From assembly GCF_026745355.1 (NCBI RefSeq), contig NC_079202.1:52990709-53054708 (forward strand): a stretch of 64,000 nt of DNA, given 5' to 3'. The first letter of the stretch is position 1. Every line of letters begins with the position of its first letter. Position numbers and translations under genes: made by a program. Positions 9,150 to 20,130 of this stretch are shown one piece after another. The DNA comes from Beta vulgaris subsp. vulgaris (Eukaryota > Streptophyta > Magnoliopsida > Caryophyllales > Amaranthaceae). Below the pieces are notes generated by a model. That model searched no databases. It saw only the letters and a list, made by a program, of their open reading frames with translations, and was not told where the DNA came from.

Positions 9150-11496
9150 TGTAACACCCCGTAATTTTCACTCTTTATTTTTGGCGTTGTTTACATTAAA
9201 AATGATATTTCTCGTTAAAATAAAATAATTTACTATTAAAAACTATTTTTGAAAGTGTTTAATTATTTAATTATTGTATTATGTAATTGTGATTATTAAT
9301 TTAAAGTGTATATATTTATTTAGGAATTTTATTTGTTATTATTATTAATGTGCATATTTGTTTTATAATATAGTTGGTAATTTTTATTCTATAAAATTAG
9401 GTAGCGTGTGATTTTATTTTAAGCGTTAATTATATTTTGGACCGACCAACGTAACGAATTTTGCAACCCCATTTCCTTCTTATGTTGTCTGAAATTTAGA
9501 GGAGTATTAAGTATAGTATTAGCATCTTCTGATACCCTCTTTGTAACCACCAAGAGATGAAGAGTCAAACCTTTATAAACCCCCCATCAATTGCCACCAT
9601 TAACCCATCTTAATACACCCTTAAACTCTTTGCTTAATGAGGTAAATAATCTCATTACTTTCTGCACTTTAACCCCCCCCCCCTCCAAAAGCTGGAAACA
9701 ATAAGGAAAAATCATCACAACTCTTCTTCTTCTCCCTTCCCGCATTTTCGGCCATTTCTGCACACCTAACTTGTTTGCATCATACCTCCTTCGTCTCTTA
9801 TCGAAATTGGACGTGTGACTAGTCAAAATTTATCTGATCAGAAAGATCTTTCTCATGGTATAATTTGTTTTTGAAGAAAGTGAGCAACACATCTGCAGTT
9901 TCAATTTCAAACAGACGACTTATCCGGTTTTCTTGGAGTTTTCAGGAGTAATATAATTCTCTTCTTTCTTTGCCATTCTATTTTTCCACCTAAAATCAAG
10001 GCAACTAGCATCTTTTCTAGCACATTAGGACTAGAGTAGTGATTTTGATATTGTTAGGATTTATGTTAGTAGGGTAGATATCATGTTATTAGGCTTAGGA
10101 ATATGTTAGGATGCTATCAGAATTGTTCTTGTTATTTTTTATTCATGTTAGTATCATGTTAGGATTATATAAATGTTATTCTTCATGCCTATTGTTACAA
10201 TTGTGATGTTATATGTATTTTTTATCATGAAAGTATTAGGAGTTTGTGAAAAATTGGTAGCATGATGTTAGGGTTATGTTTAAGCATGTTTGTTGAATAT
10301 TGTTTAAGATTGGATGTGGTTTTGGATGAATTTTGGTGGTTTTAGTGATCTAAAATTTATTTATTTTTGATATATGATTCATGTATTTTGTGACTAATCA
10401 TGTTAGAATAGTTAATATATGTTGAATTATCATATTTAGGGATGTGTAATTTATGTTTTATGTTAATCCTCTTGTTAAAATAGTTACTTTTTCTATGGTA
10501 TAATCATATATTGGCTTGGGTATACTTCGTTATGGTGTATGAGTATACGTGGTGAAAGTTTTGGTGAAATAACATACCTACGGTTGTGCATGAGAAAGAT
10601 TTTTAAAATCCGTCTCTAACTTTAGAGACAAATTTAAAAAATCCGTCCCTAAATTATAGACGGATTTCGCCTCCAAATTAAAGAAGTGCTATAAAATATT
10701 CATATTTAAATTTAGAGACGGATTTTTTAAATCCGTCCCAAAATTTAGAGACGGATATTGATAATCTGTCCCTAAATTTAGAGACGGATTATCAATATTC
10801 CGTCTCTAAATTAGAAACGGATATATTTCCGTCGCAAAAAATCCGTCGCTATATGAGCTTTTTTTTGTAGTGTATTACGTGGGACCCTTTTGTTCTCTTT
10901 CTCTATCTCTCTCCTCTCCAAAAATTATCTAGGAGTCCGTGATTTTAAAAGTGTAACATATAAATTGAAATAGAGGAAGTATATTATTTTGTGTAATTGT
11001 TTTGGAGGCTTATGCTATGGATCTTGTATGACTATCTTAAGTTCATTATTATTAATTTTTTTACTTATTGTTATTAGAAGCATGTTGTTGTGTGGTAATT
11101 TTTATTTTAACTTTACTAAAAATTGCTATTTGGATCCTATATTGGGTTGGGAGAGCTGTTAGTTACTCCCCACTGATTGTGGATATTTGTTGTATATTTT
11201 GCAGGTTCGATTGATGGGGTTTTTCTTTGATTTTTGGCTCGGGTTGAGATGCGAGAAATAATCTATTATTTAGTTCTAGACTTCTTTTTAGTTTGAGATA
11301 GTTTTCTCATTTCGATTTTAATCTAAGTAATTAATTTATTTATAGGATTTAATTTAGTTAAGTTTGTTTTTATCACTTAGTTATTTAAAAGCATTTCTTG
11401 TAGTAGTGACATTCCCAGAAGACGATGTTTTTGCCATCGTCCTATAATATTATTATTATATCTTTCTTTTTCGTTTTGAAATTCTGGGGTGTTACA
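9150..11496. mobile_element. Insertion with TGTAACACCCC inverted ends (solo LTR-like)
   Basis: About 2.35 kb present in unit A and absent from the matching point of unit B (about 35785). It starts TGTAACACCCC and ends GGGGTGTTACA, perfect inverted termini beginning TG and ending CA. The flanks (CACCT and ACCCC) are at best a decayed 5-bp duplication. Long LTRs of some Ty3/Gypsy elements have such extended inverted ends, so a solo LTR is my first guess; a DNA element is the alternative. No long ORF is present. A pyrimidine tract and short minus-strand frame at 9587-9826 look non-coding. Confidence 0.5.
10590..10872. mobile_element. CACTA-like terminus with palindromic subterminal repeats
   Basis: Eight or so copies of GAGACGGAT or its complement (ATCCGTCTC) alternate in both orientations and can fold into long hairpins. 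The array stops at TTTTTTTTGTAGTG (10859-10872), the complement of the CACTA terminal sequence CACTACAAAAAA. No matching left terminus was found, so this is a one-ended or decayed copy lying within the larger insertion at 9150-11496. Confidence 0.6.
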
Positions 11497-12369
11497 ACCC
11501 CAAATTTTTTTTTGGTGGTTTTTCCATAAGCCATGCATATTCATGTAGTCGATAAGGGAATTACGCACGTACATAAATACATTCAACATTGTCGATTGCT
11601 GATAACTGATAAGTGTCCTGGGTACGGATGTCATGAGTCGTGTCTAGGGTGGTTCATCAAGTCCCAAACCCGAATATTTTTGAGGTGGAAACTAGACCTG
11701 CTCCAAGACCCATTAATCCTAAATAATTCAGACCTGCTGGGTCTAGTGAGTCATGGGTCCGAAATGGATCTTTAAAAAAAAAAATTGTCAATATCATTTA
11801 ATATATATGTTTATTTCATTGAAATTTTCCTTACATATAACAATGTTTGTGATAAGCTAGCTCGACTATTATACTTATTGAACAATGAAATAATAAAATT
11901 ATAACTCAAGAAAATCCTATATCAATTTAAAAGTTTAGTGTAGAAGACTATTAGAATTACATAATATCAAATATGCCTACCTAAGTATCATATATTTTGT
12001 ATATAACAATAATATCAAAGAAATTCATTTGCTAATTCTCCTCTATCTCACCATTAATTTTATAACTTTAGAGTATAAAGACTTAATGTGAGCCTATATA
12101 AATCGTATTTTGCAACTTCAAATATTTATTTTTTGAAAAAAAAAAATTATGGATCTATATGTCGGATTTGGAGCGGGTCTGGATTGAACATCATTTGGCC
12201 CGGACCCATGTTGAATTTTTAGAGGAGGAAATTGGAGCATAATCCAACAACCCAAACCAGATAAATTTTAGACACAGACCTTTAAAAATGGGCAGGTCCA
12301 ACAGTCAAACTATCGTTAAAAAAAATCTAGTAAAAGAAACATGCAAACAGATCAAGTCACTGAACAATT
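11497..12369. other. Conserved degenerate block of unit A (matches 35790-40150)
   Basis: No gene. The GATAAGTGTCC, GACCTGCTGGGTCTAGTGAGTC and TTAATATATATGTTTATTTCATT segments all recur in unit B. There the block is cut at 36271 by the gag-only LTR element, whose empty site is seen here near 11971 (ATGCCTACCTAAG). Repeated GGGTCTGG/GACCCG words at both ends (11640-11760 and 12170-12310) suggest an old hAT-like relic. Confidence 0.55.
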
Positions 12370-13000
12370 ACATAACCAGATGAAGCTTACTCCCTAAGGC
12401 AGGGTTAACATCTCTTCCCACCTTTTGACTGACATTACTGCACAACACAAGATCAGAAACCCCTCTATCGGAACTTGCCGTCTCTTGAGCCGGATGAGGC
12501 ATTCAGAAAAGATTTACGTATATCTCCAAACATACGACTAATCATGGTAATTTATTGACATGGAACTCATGCATTACCGTTACCATCATTTATAATCGCT
12601 TACCAAATGGACTCGGCAACATATTTTTAGTGTTGGAAGGTCAGAGGTGGAAAAAACCTTCAGGAAATAGCACGGGTTGTTGGAAGGCTGTGAGCTGCTG
12701 CTAGCAAGTGGCATCTGTGCGGGCATGATGCCGGCGGTTAATTAATTGGGATGGAATGTGATCTGGTAGCGAGACAGCGCCTGCTGCGGCACCGCCAGGA
12801 GTAATCGACCCCCAAAGCGTGGCGGGGGCTATGAAGGGAACGAAATGGAGAAAAGAAAAACATGATTCTACCTGATAATTGTCGGGAATCTCGGAAAAAT
12901 CAAAGATACGTGCATGAGCATGACTATAGCACGCAGGTTGCAACTTTCTTCGAAGTAGAAAATTCTAGTGCAGCTAGCAGCCTAGCATACTGTTTTTGAC
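12370..13000 (-). pseudogene. Unidentified multi-exon gene remnant, copy A
   Basis: The block is well conserved with 40170-40790 in unit B although neither copy has a long frame. On the minus strand, 12950-12870 gives a coding-like stretch with the residues RIFDFSEIPDNYQ, immediately followed by a GT that could be a splice donor. A pyrimidine tract ending TTCATAG (about 12832) precedes a second exon-like stretch rich in Ala, Gly and Pro (12830-12650). A third stretch at 12540-12470 ends in a stop. A frame difference between the copies lies at about 12735. I do not recognise the family. It is either a dying gene or several short exons of one. Confidence 0.4.
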
Positions 13001-13890
13001 TAGGAAATACTAATAATCAATGACTATGATGTTGCAAATTTCTAGGGGGAAGTAACTAAAATTCAATCTGATTATTTGGTGGAATGGTGGTACTAGTACA
13101 GTGTTCGGATTCGGTGGAGTTTGATGAAAACTCTACATAGTGGAGTTGAATCCTAACCTTATATTTTAAAATCAACGACTCGGATTTTATGGAAAGAGAT
13201 AAGGAGGGGGAGGATTTTTGGGGAAAATAGGGGGGAGTTTTGGGAAAGAATATATAAGCCATTGATTTTAAAATCAATGGCTATGATTTGTTAAACTCTA
13301 CGTGGTAGAGTTATTTACTAACTCTACTGGATCTAATTAAACTCGTACAACAATTGAGTATTGAATAGACTAGTGACAAGGGACATAGCTAGTGAGCATT
13401 CATTGTTTGTAAACTTTCTTCTCTATTTTTAGTAGTGGTGTTAATCGATTCAAACCGCTCCCGGGTATCTTAGGCATCTTAGATTCGATTTGGTAACGCT
13501 CAATTATAACATAACTCGAGGTTGTTTGACCCGAATTCAACTTGGTTCAAAACCTTAATGAGCATGAGTTCAGCAATTCTCAACTCATCTTAAGCACCTC
13601 AATAACTTTTGTTTCTTATATATTTTTTTTAAGGAAATTTTATATTATATAAAAATTTATTAACATAAGTAATGAATGAACCAAGCCACCCAAGCAATCC
13701 TCACGGTCACTCAAAATATTTAGGGGAAAATGTTGATTATTCTTGAACCTCAAAGAAAACATATAAAGGAGCTAAAATCAGTCATTTACCGTGAAAGAAA
13801 CTCCCTCACTTGGTAAAAATATCATATTTTCGTTTCTAATGTTGGAATGTGCTACCTACTTGCTAGCTTATAATGATCAATTTAGCGCCC
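13001..13890. other. Conserved spacer with a unit-A-specific insertion
   Basis: No gene. Shared with 40790-41002 and 45977-46600 in unit B. Approximately 13096-13350 is extra in A. It carries near-palindromic words (AACTCTAC...GTGGAGTT, AAAATCAATGG) and could be a MITE, but no clean target duplication was seen. In unit B this stretch is instead cut by the Tork-like element at 41008 and by the small solo LTR at 46201. Confidence 0.5.
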
Positions 13891-15770
13891 GTTCATTTTT
13901 GTTGCGTTGATATTGCTGCGGTATTACCTGTACGCAGCAATATAACACGCAAAAAGAAAAAAAAATAAAAATTACAATATTGCTGCGGTTTCCCGCCAAA
14001 AACCGCAGCAATATTAGTCAACGGGCAAATTTTGAAAACATGTGGGCCCCTGAACAGCGAATATTGCTGCGGTTCCCACGGGCAACCGCAGCAATATATT
14101 AAAAAAAATATTTTTTTAATATATTGCTGCGGTCCTACGTGGAAACCGCAGCAATATAGCTAAAAAAAATTAAATCGTAAAAATCTTTAAGTGGGGCGCC
14201 TTTCCCCTCTCATATCTCCCCCTCTCATGTAAACCTAAATATAAATAAACTGGGCGCCTCTCTCCTCTCAAAACTCCCCTTCTCAAGCTCCCACCCTTTC
14301 TCTCTTCCCTCCTCACATCTCACCCCGGAATTTCCCTCTCTCTCTCTCGTGTAGAATTCCGGTCGTCATCCTCACATCCTCTTCCTTTTCGTTTGTTCGG
14401 CCGTTGAAACTTAAAGCCCTAAATCCTTCTGTTGCTTGTTTGTCGAAATCAGACCGGCCCCATCTCTCCTCTCTACTCTTCGTCGCCGGTTGCGATTTCG
14501 TCTGGTTTTTTTCACATCGGAGATTTTTCTGCTTCGTCATCATCACGCGATTTCGTCTGGTTTTCTTCGTCGGGGGTCTCGTTCGTGAGTCGAAGAGTTG
14601 GTTCGTCGTTCCAGTCGTCCTTCGCCGTTCCAGTCATCCTTTGTCGTTCGTGCGGTCCAGTCCTTCGTCGTTCGTGCGGTCCAGTCCTTCGTCGTTCGTG
14701 CGGTCCAGTCCTTCGTCGTTCGCCGTTCGTGCGGTCCAGTCCTTCGTCGTTCATGCGGCGGGCGGCCATCTGGATTTCACTTGTTCGTTGGTGTTGTGTT
14801 TTTTGACGATTTGATCTGGAAAGTTGTCGAAGCACTTCATTTTTTTTCTTTTTGATTTGTTTTTTTCATTTTAGTTTGTTAAGAATTTTTGTTTCGTTGT
14901 GGTATCTAGTATGTACAATTCAGTTTATTGTTTTCTTTGGTTTCTTACTTTTTAATCAAAATATTTTTTTTAATTTTTTTAGTTTTATGTTTTAGTTTTA
15001 ATTTGTTGCTTAGTTTGTTGTAATTTTTTTATACTTTTGATTTTTATACAATACCTTACCTATATTGTAATAATATATTTCATTTTGTATTGTTTATATT
15101 TTTAATGTTATATAATATTTTTTGTCATTAGTTATAATCAATAGTGTTTCTTTCTTTTAGCCTTTTTGTCTTTCAAATTTGATGACAAAATACCAAAAAA
15201 AAAAAAAAAAAAATTTTACCTGTACTACTACATATTGCTGCGGTTTCTGGCCCAGAACCGCAGCAATATTACTTTTTTATAATAAAAAAAGTAATATTGC
15301 TGCGGTTCTGGGCCAGGAACCGCAGCAATATTACCTTTCTGGGCCACCTTATTTCACCACAATTCCTAATATTGCTGCGGTTTGGTCATTAAAACCCCCC
15401 GCAGCAATATTACGTTATATTGCTGCGGTTTAAAACCGCAGCAATATTATTATTACCTATTGCTGCGCCCTTAATAGCTGCGCGCCCTATTCCGCAGCAA
15501 TAGGGCACTTTTTAACCGCAGCAAGTAGCCTTTTTTCTACTAGTGACGTTATCGTGATTTGTTTTCAGTTTTCAGTGTTTTTGAAAACTAAAAACCAAAA
15601 ACAGGAAACCAGAAAAAGTGATTTTCACTTTTTAGTTGTCAGTTTTCAAAATCATCATGTTTCCAATAAATTTGATTAATTTTTTATTCATTATAGGACA
15701 TATATCATATGACTTTGAAAATAAAAAACCAAAAAACAGAAAACCACAGTGATACTGAACGACCCTTACC
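13891..15770. mobile_element. CACTA-type element inside a MITE-like sequence
   Basis: Unit B lacks this whole stretch: GATCAATTTA at 46594 runs straight into ACCTTTTTTTGCTAGC. The inner element has dense subterminal repeats of ATTGCTGCGGTT paired with AACCGCAGCAAT at 13900-14160 and 15230-15520. It ends CCTTTTTTCTACTAGTG at 15545, the complement of a CACTAGTAGAAAAAAGG terminus; the left CACTA terminus is not recognisable. From 15546 to about 15765 a TTTTCAGTTTTCAG-type sequence ends in GAACGACCC. It may be the rest of a hAT- or Mutator-like MITE that starts GCGCCCGTTCAT at 13893. There is no transposase, so the element is non-autonomous. Confidence 0.7.
14642..14755 (+). repeat. 24-bp minisatellite in the CACTA interior
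   Basis: Four to five tandem copies of a 24-bp unit containing TCGTTCGTGCGGTCCAG, the last ones interrupted by a 9-bp CGTTCGCCG variant. Because 24 is a multiple of three, the array stays open in several frames on both strands. That explains the overlapping frames there better than a real protein would. It follows a CT-rich, 5'-leader-like stretch (14280-14420). Confidence 0.75.
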
Positions 15771-16740
15771 TTTTCTTTGCTAGCTGATGCAAAACAATAT
15801 GTACATGTTGCGTTCTTTTTCCTTCACTTGCTATTAGGGGTGCTAATTAAGTTGAGCGATTCGCAAGTAGTAGTTCCAATTCGACTCACAATAACTAATC
15901 TTAATAAGCATGAGTTGAGCAACGGCCTAACGAGTTACAAGTACCACTCGAGCATAATTAAATGATTTTCGTGTCAAGTCCAACTGAGTTTTGCTCGCGA
16001 TCAACTCGCTCGATTACCGACCCTAAATTATTTCTGATGCATAATTTATCCTATGGTTAGATGCAGCAACTAGTATTGATTGGACTTGTGACCCAAGATG
16101 AGGTCTTGTATTTTTTTTCTTTATAGTGAAACTTTAATACTTCTTATGTTTTGCAATAAGAAAAAATGAAAGTGGGAAAAATCATGAAATTTAGTGAGAA
16201 AAAGTTAGGACACTAACAAAGTAATTAAGGTGATCAAAGGAGTGAACCAAAAAAATAGTTACGTTACCCCTCTACTTTTGTAGTGGCATATATGTAATGA
16301 AAATAAAATTTTTGTCTTTTCAAGTTTGGAATCATATTGTGATATTTTCATACAAGAAAATTAAAGTGTATCATTGAATGAAGTATATTATTAAATATAC
16401 TTCGTTCTGATCTTTTTTTCTCTTTTCAGGTTTGTTGTTGTCTTATTTATTTGGTTTAGTTCATAACACTAGGCCATAGTAGCTCATAATAATATTCAAT
16501 CTTGTCATGCTATACTTAGAATAGTAAGTAGTAACTGGTCAATTCATACATCCAATGAAATCTGATTGGTGCTACACTCACTTAATTAGTCTCTTTGCTT
16601 GAATTTTATGCATGCATGCACACACAAACCAAGAATTTTCAAACAGCTCACTGTCTAACAGCCTTAAGAGGAAAATAAACAAATAAAATATCCCAAAAAT
16701 ATATAAGGAAATTAATATGTTTTGTTTTTTTGCCAATTCA
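15771..16740. other. Upstream region of synthase A
   Basis: Aligned nearly end to end with 46600-47250 and 49430-49770 upstream of synthase B. It contains a degenerate GAGTTGAGC...GAGTTACAAG repeat relic (15840-15990). No gene. At about 16390 unit A has the short empty site (AAATATACTTCGTTCTG) where unit B carries the Stowaway. Confidence 0.6.
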
Positions 16741-16892
16741 TTCAAAGTTACCTACTACAATTTAAATCGATGAGCCCTATATAAACCCTAAGCCTCCAAC
16801 CATTTTACTCAGGCTCTCACACTCCAAACATACAACTCTAAGATAAAACATAAGTATTACTTAGTTTTATCGCCAAAAATCCTGTCAAAGAA
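16741..16892 (+). promoter_or_regulatory. Core promoter and 5' leader of synthase A
   Basis: A TATA box TATATAAA lies at 16778-16785, 108 bp before the ATG. Just upstream, at 16750-16757, is ACCTACTA, close to the AC/H-box type MYB sites that drive phenylpropanoid genes. The leader is CT- and CA-rich, ending CCTGTCAAAGAAATGG. The same elements sit at the same spacing in copy B. Regulation by MYB factors is an inference. Confidence 0.6.
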
Positions 16893-19163
16893 ATGGCCAC
16901 CCCATCTGTTCAAGAAATCCGTGATGCTCAAAGATCCAATGGTCCAGCCACCATACTAGCCATTGGAACTGCCAACCCCGCCAATGAAATGTACCAAGCT
17001 GAGTATCCGGATTTTTACTTCCGAGTTACCAAGAGCGAGCACATGAAAGAACTTAAACAAAAATTTAAGCGCATGTGTAAGTATTTTCTCTAATCTTTTC
17101 TTTTTGTATACATGTTCTTTTTTTTGTTAAGTAGAGCAATATATTAAATAGGGCTAATAGAGTTTAGTACGTGCAAATCAAGGGACATTAGTAGTTAGGC
17201 TTAGAGGCCCTATATTACAACATAAACATAATTGTTCAAAAATAATATCTTCACGAGCAACGTTAAGTTCCTTCGAAGGTGACTTTGAAAAATTGTGGAA
17301 TACGTTGGTAGACAGATATATATGTTTGTATACAGGGACGGATCTAGGATTTTGAAATTGGGGGTCTTAATTAAACCAAACAAATATACAATGATCATAA
17401 TACATAAATGATAAGTTGAGTTTTGACCATAACAAAAAAAAAAACTTTATATTATTTGAGTCCTTTATTAGAGATACCTTCATCATATCGATATCTTCAT
17501 ACTATTTCCAATTTATTGTATTGAAGTTAATGTTAGTGAGACAAAAAAAGTATAATGATAAGGTAAATATAATAGTAGACGATTGGTAGGACGATCTTAT
17601 AAAAAAAACAGGAAAAAAATGTGCGGAAACTAATAAGGGACAATTTTAAAAGGAAAATGAGAGAATTAATTGTTATATTACAAAAAGAAGGTTAAAATTA
17701 GAGCTAAAATCTTCAAAAATAATAGAATGAAGATTTCAAATAGAAAAAAAAATGTTAAAATAGAAAAAGAAAACAACAAGTATAAAGTAATATAGAAAAA
17801 CAAAGTTCATCAAGTAGAGAAGAAACAAAATGAAATAGAAAGCTGAAAATGGTTTTTAGGTGATCCAACCGCGCAAAAATTTAGCACATGCAAGAGGTTG
17901 GTAGATAGTTGACCACTAAAGCAACTCGCATATTGTTGTATAAAAGCGCGGATACTAAATTTAAACAGTAATCTTTATTACGTTAATATAAAGGAAGCTG
18001 ATTTTTTTTGGTGTGACCTGGGCCACCCAGGACCCTTAATAGGTCCCCTCTCTTTGTATATATGTTTGATTAAACGATATATTGACAATATATAGCATCA
18101 CTTGACGTATATATGATAGACAAGTGAAACAATTATTTACTAATAGATGATAATACTACGTACAGGTGACAATTCGATGATCAAGAAGCGTTACATGCAT
18201 GTAACAGAGGAGTTGCTAGAAGAGAACCCACACTTGTGCGACTTTAACGCCTCATCGTTGGATACTCGTCAAGACATTCTCGCAACTGAAGTGCCAAAAC
18301 TCGGAAAAGAGGCAGCTGTTAAGGCCATCAAAGAATGGGGGCAACCAAAGTCTAAGATCACCCACGTAATCTTTTGCACCACTTCTGGTGTAGACATGCC
18401 TGGAGCTGATTACCAACTTACTAAATTACTTGGCCTTCGACCCTCCGTGAAGCGATTTATGCTTTACCAACAAGGCTGCTATGCTGGTGGTACCGTCCTT
18501 CGTTTAGCGAAAGACATCGCCGAGAACAACCGAGGAGCCCGTGTGTTGGTTGTGTGTGCTGAGATCACAATCATCTGCTTCCGTGGGCCTACTCAAATCC
18601 ACTTAGACTCCATGGTTGGTCAGGCACTTTTTGGTGATGGAGCTGGAGCTGTGATCGTAGGTGCTGATCCAGATGAGTCCATTGAGCGACCCATCTTCCA
18701 ACTGGTGTGGGCCGCTCAAACTATACTCCCCGGCTCAGAAGGTGCCATCGATGGGCACCTTCGAGAAGTCGGACTTACTTTCCACTTATTAAAGGATGTA
18801 CCAGGTCTTATCTCTAAGAATATTGAGAAGGCCTTGGTTGAGGCATTCCAACCTATTGGAATCAATGATTGGAACTCCATTTTTTGGGTGGCTCACCCTG
18901 GTGGTCGAGCGATTCTAGACGAAGTCGAATCGAAGCTTGGGCTTAAGGAGGATAAACTTAAAACAACTCGACATGTACTTAGCGAGTATGGAAATATGTC
19001 GAGTGCTTGTGTATTGTTTATCTTGGATGAGATGAGGAAGAGGGCAACGAAGGAAGGAATGGCTACCACAGGAGAAGGATTAGAATGGGGTGTTTTGTTT
19101 GGATTTGGACCTGGCTTGACGGTTGAGACTGTTATGCTCCATAGCGTACCTATAGCCAACTAA
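16893..19163 (+). CDS. CHS: Type III polyketide synthase, chalcone synthase-like, copy A
   Basis: Two exons, 16893-17076 and 18166-19163 (stop 19161-19163), encode 393 residues, the usual CHS size. The intron is phase 1 and splits Cys62, the conserved CHS position; the donor is T|GTAAGT and the acceptor TACAG|GT. The enzyme would condense a CoA starter with malonyl-CoA in the cytosol; CHS itself makes naringenin chalcone from p-coumaroyl-CoA. Catalytic residues by count are Cys166, Phe217, His305 and Asn338 (alfalfa CHS2 Cys164, Phe215, His303, Asn336). Gly258, Phe267, Ser340 and the GFGPG loop (374-378) are kept. Odd residues are Cys199, where alfalfa CHS has Thr197, and Asn64, where it has the CoA-binding Lys62. 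The fold assignment is firm; whether the product is a chalcone is not. Confidence 0.93.
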
Positions 19164-20130
19164 ATGATGCTCTAGCTAATAATTTCAGCAAAAGAAGTTC
19201 ATTAACATCTCATGTTAATTGTTATGCTTACTTAATATCTAAAAGTTGATGTCAGTCCTAGGCTCTTACCTTGCAAAAAATATCATGTACTTTTGTAATT
19301 TTGATAATACTGGTTGTTTGATCGCCTCTCCCAAAGTTACTATAACTAGTGAGTTTAAGGACTTAAACTGTCGCAATAATGTATAATAATGTATTGTTAT
19401 GTTATGTTCTCTTGAGCAATAATATTCTAGAAGAAATTTCCTCTTAAATTTTGTAGTTTTTGATCTAAAGATGTTTGTTAGATATTGTACTTGTGCGCTG
19501 AATATGTTTTTGAGTTGTTGACCTCTTGAACTTTGGTACAATCTTTTTAGCAGTGGATAATATACTTGGAAAAATGTATAAGATGTATAATTCACATTTG
19601 TGCTAGTTAAAAATCTGATATGCAAACAAAGTTTTTTCAGAAATGTAATAAGATACTAATTAGTGATTAAAGCATTTTGGTGCCGATATTAACATGTATT
19701 TCCAATCGAACACTGCTTAGAAAAGTAATTAAACAACTCACAATTCCAATCGAGCAATCATTCTAAATAATTTCGCCCTCCATTCTATAATATATTTTCC
19801 ATTTTTAATTTTTGCACTATTTATGAGTAAAGAAAATCTGATAATTATTTTTGCCATTATATAAGAAAATAAAAAATATATAGTTAAATAGTCTTGTTTG
19901 ATTTGTCTCAGTAAGTACATTAGAAAATCAAACTTTTTAATTTTTCCTGATATGTAACTAAAGATATTAATGATACAAAACATGCATTGACAAATGTGAA
20001 AAGTAGAAATGAGAACTCTATTAGGGGCAGAAGAGAAGATAATAGATACAATATATAACAAAAGCTCGAGATTTAATGTTGAGGCGTGTAGTGTTTTGAT
20101 GATTGTAAACAAATGATGATTATCTAACTA
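19164..20130. other. 3' region of synthase A and AT-rich spacer
   Basis: The 3' flank matches 52193-52720 (shared words GCGCTGAATATGTTTTTGAG and CTTGGAAAAATGTATAAGAT) but with many substitutions and indels. Similarity stops near 19730/52715, which I take as the end of the duplicated unit. From 19740 to 20130 I see only AT-rich sequence. Confidence 0.6.

Noticed and set aside
14404..14855. Three or four overlapping frames on both strands, 85-136 codons, rich in Ser, Arg and Val
   Set aside because: They run through a 24-bp minisatellite whose length keeps every frame open; no domain and no agreement between frames.
13900..15520. CRISPR-like regularly repeated ATTGCTGCGG words
   Set aside because: Repeats are inverted pairs at irregular spacing within a plant CACTA element; no cas genes, and this is a plant genome.
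17077..18165. Possible extra exon or alternative start within the synthase intron
   Set aside because: The long exon 2 frame begins at an in-intron ATG at 18147 only because the frame is open for 19 bases before the acceptor; the conserved Cys62 splice gives the family-standard protein.
18893..19159. Minus-strand frame inside synthase exon 2, also present at 51922-52188
   Set aside because: Shadow of the conserved synthase frame; conserved only because the gene is.
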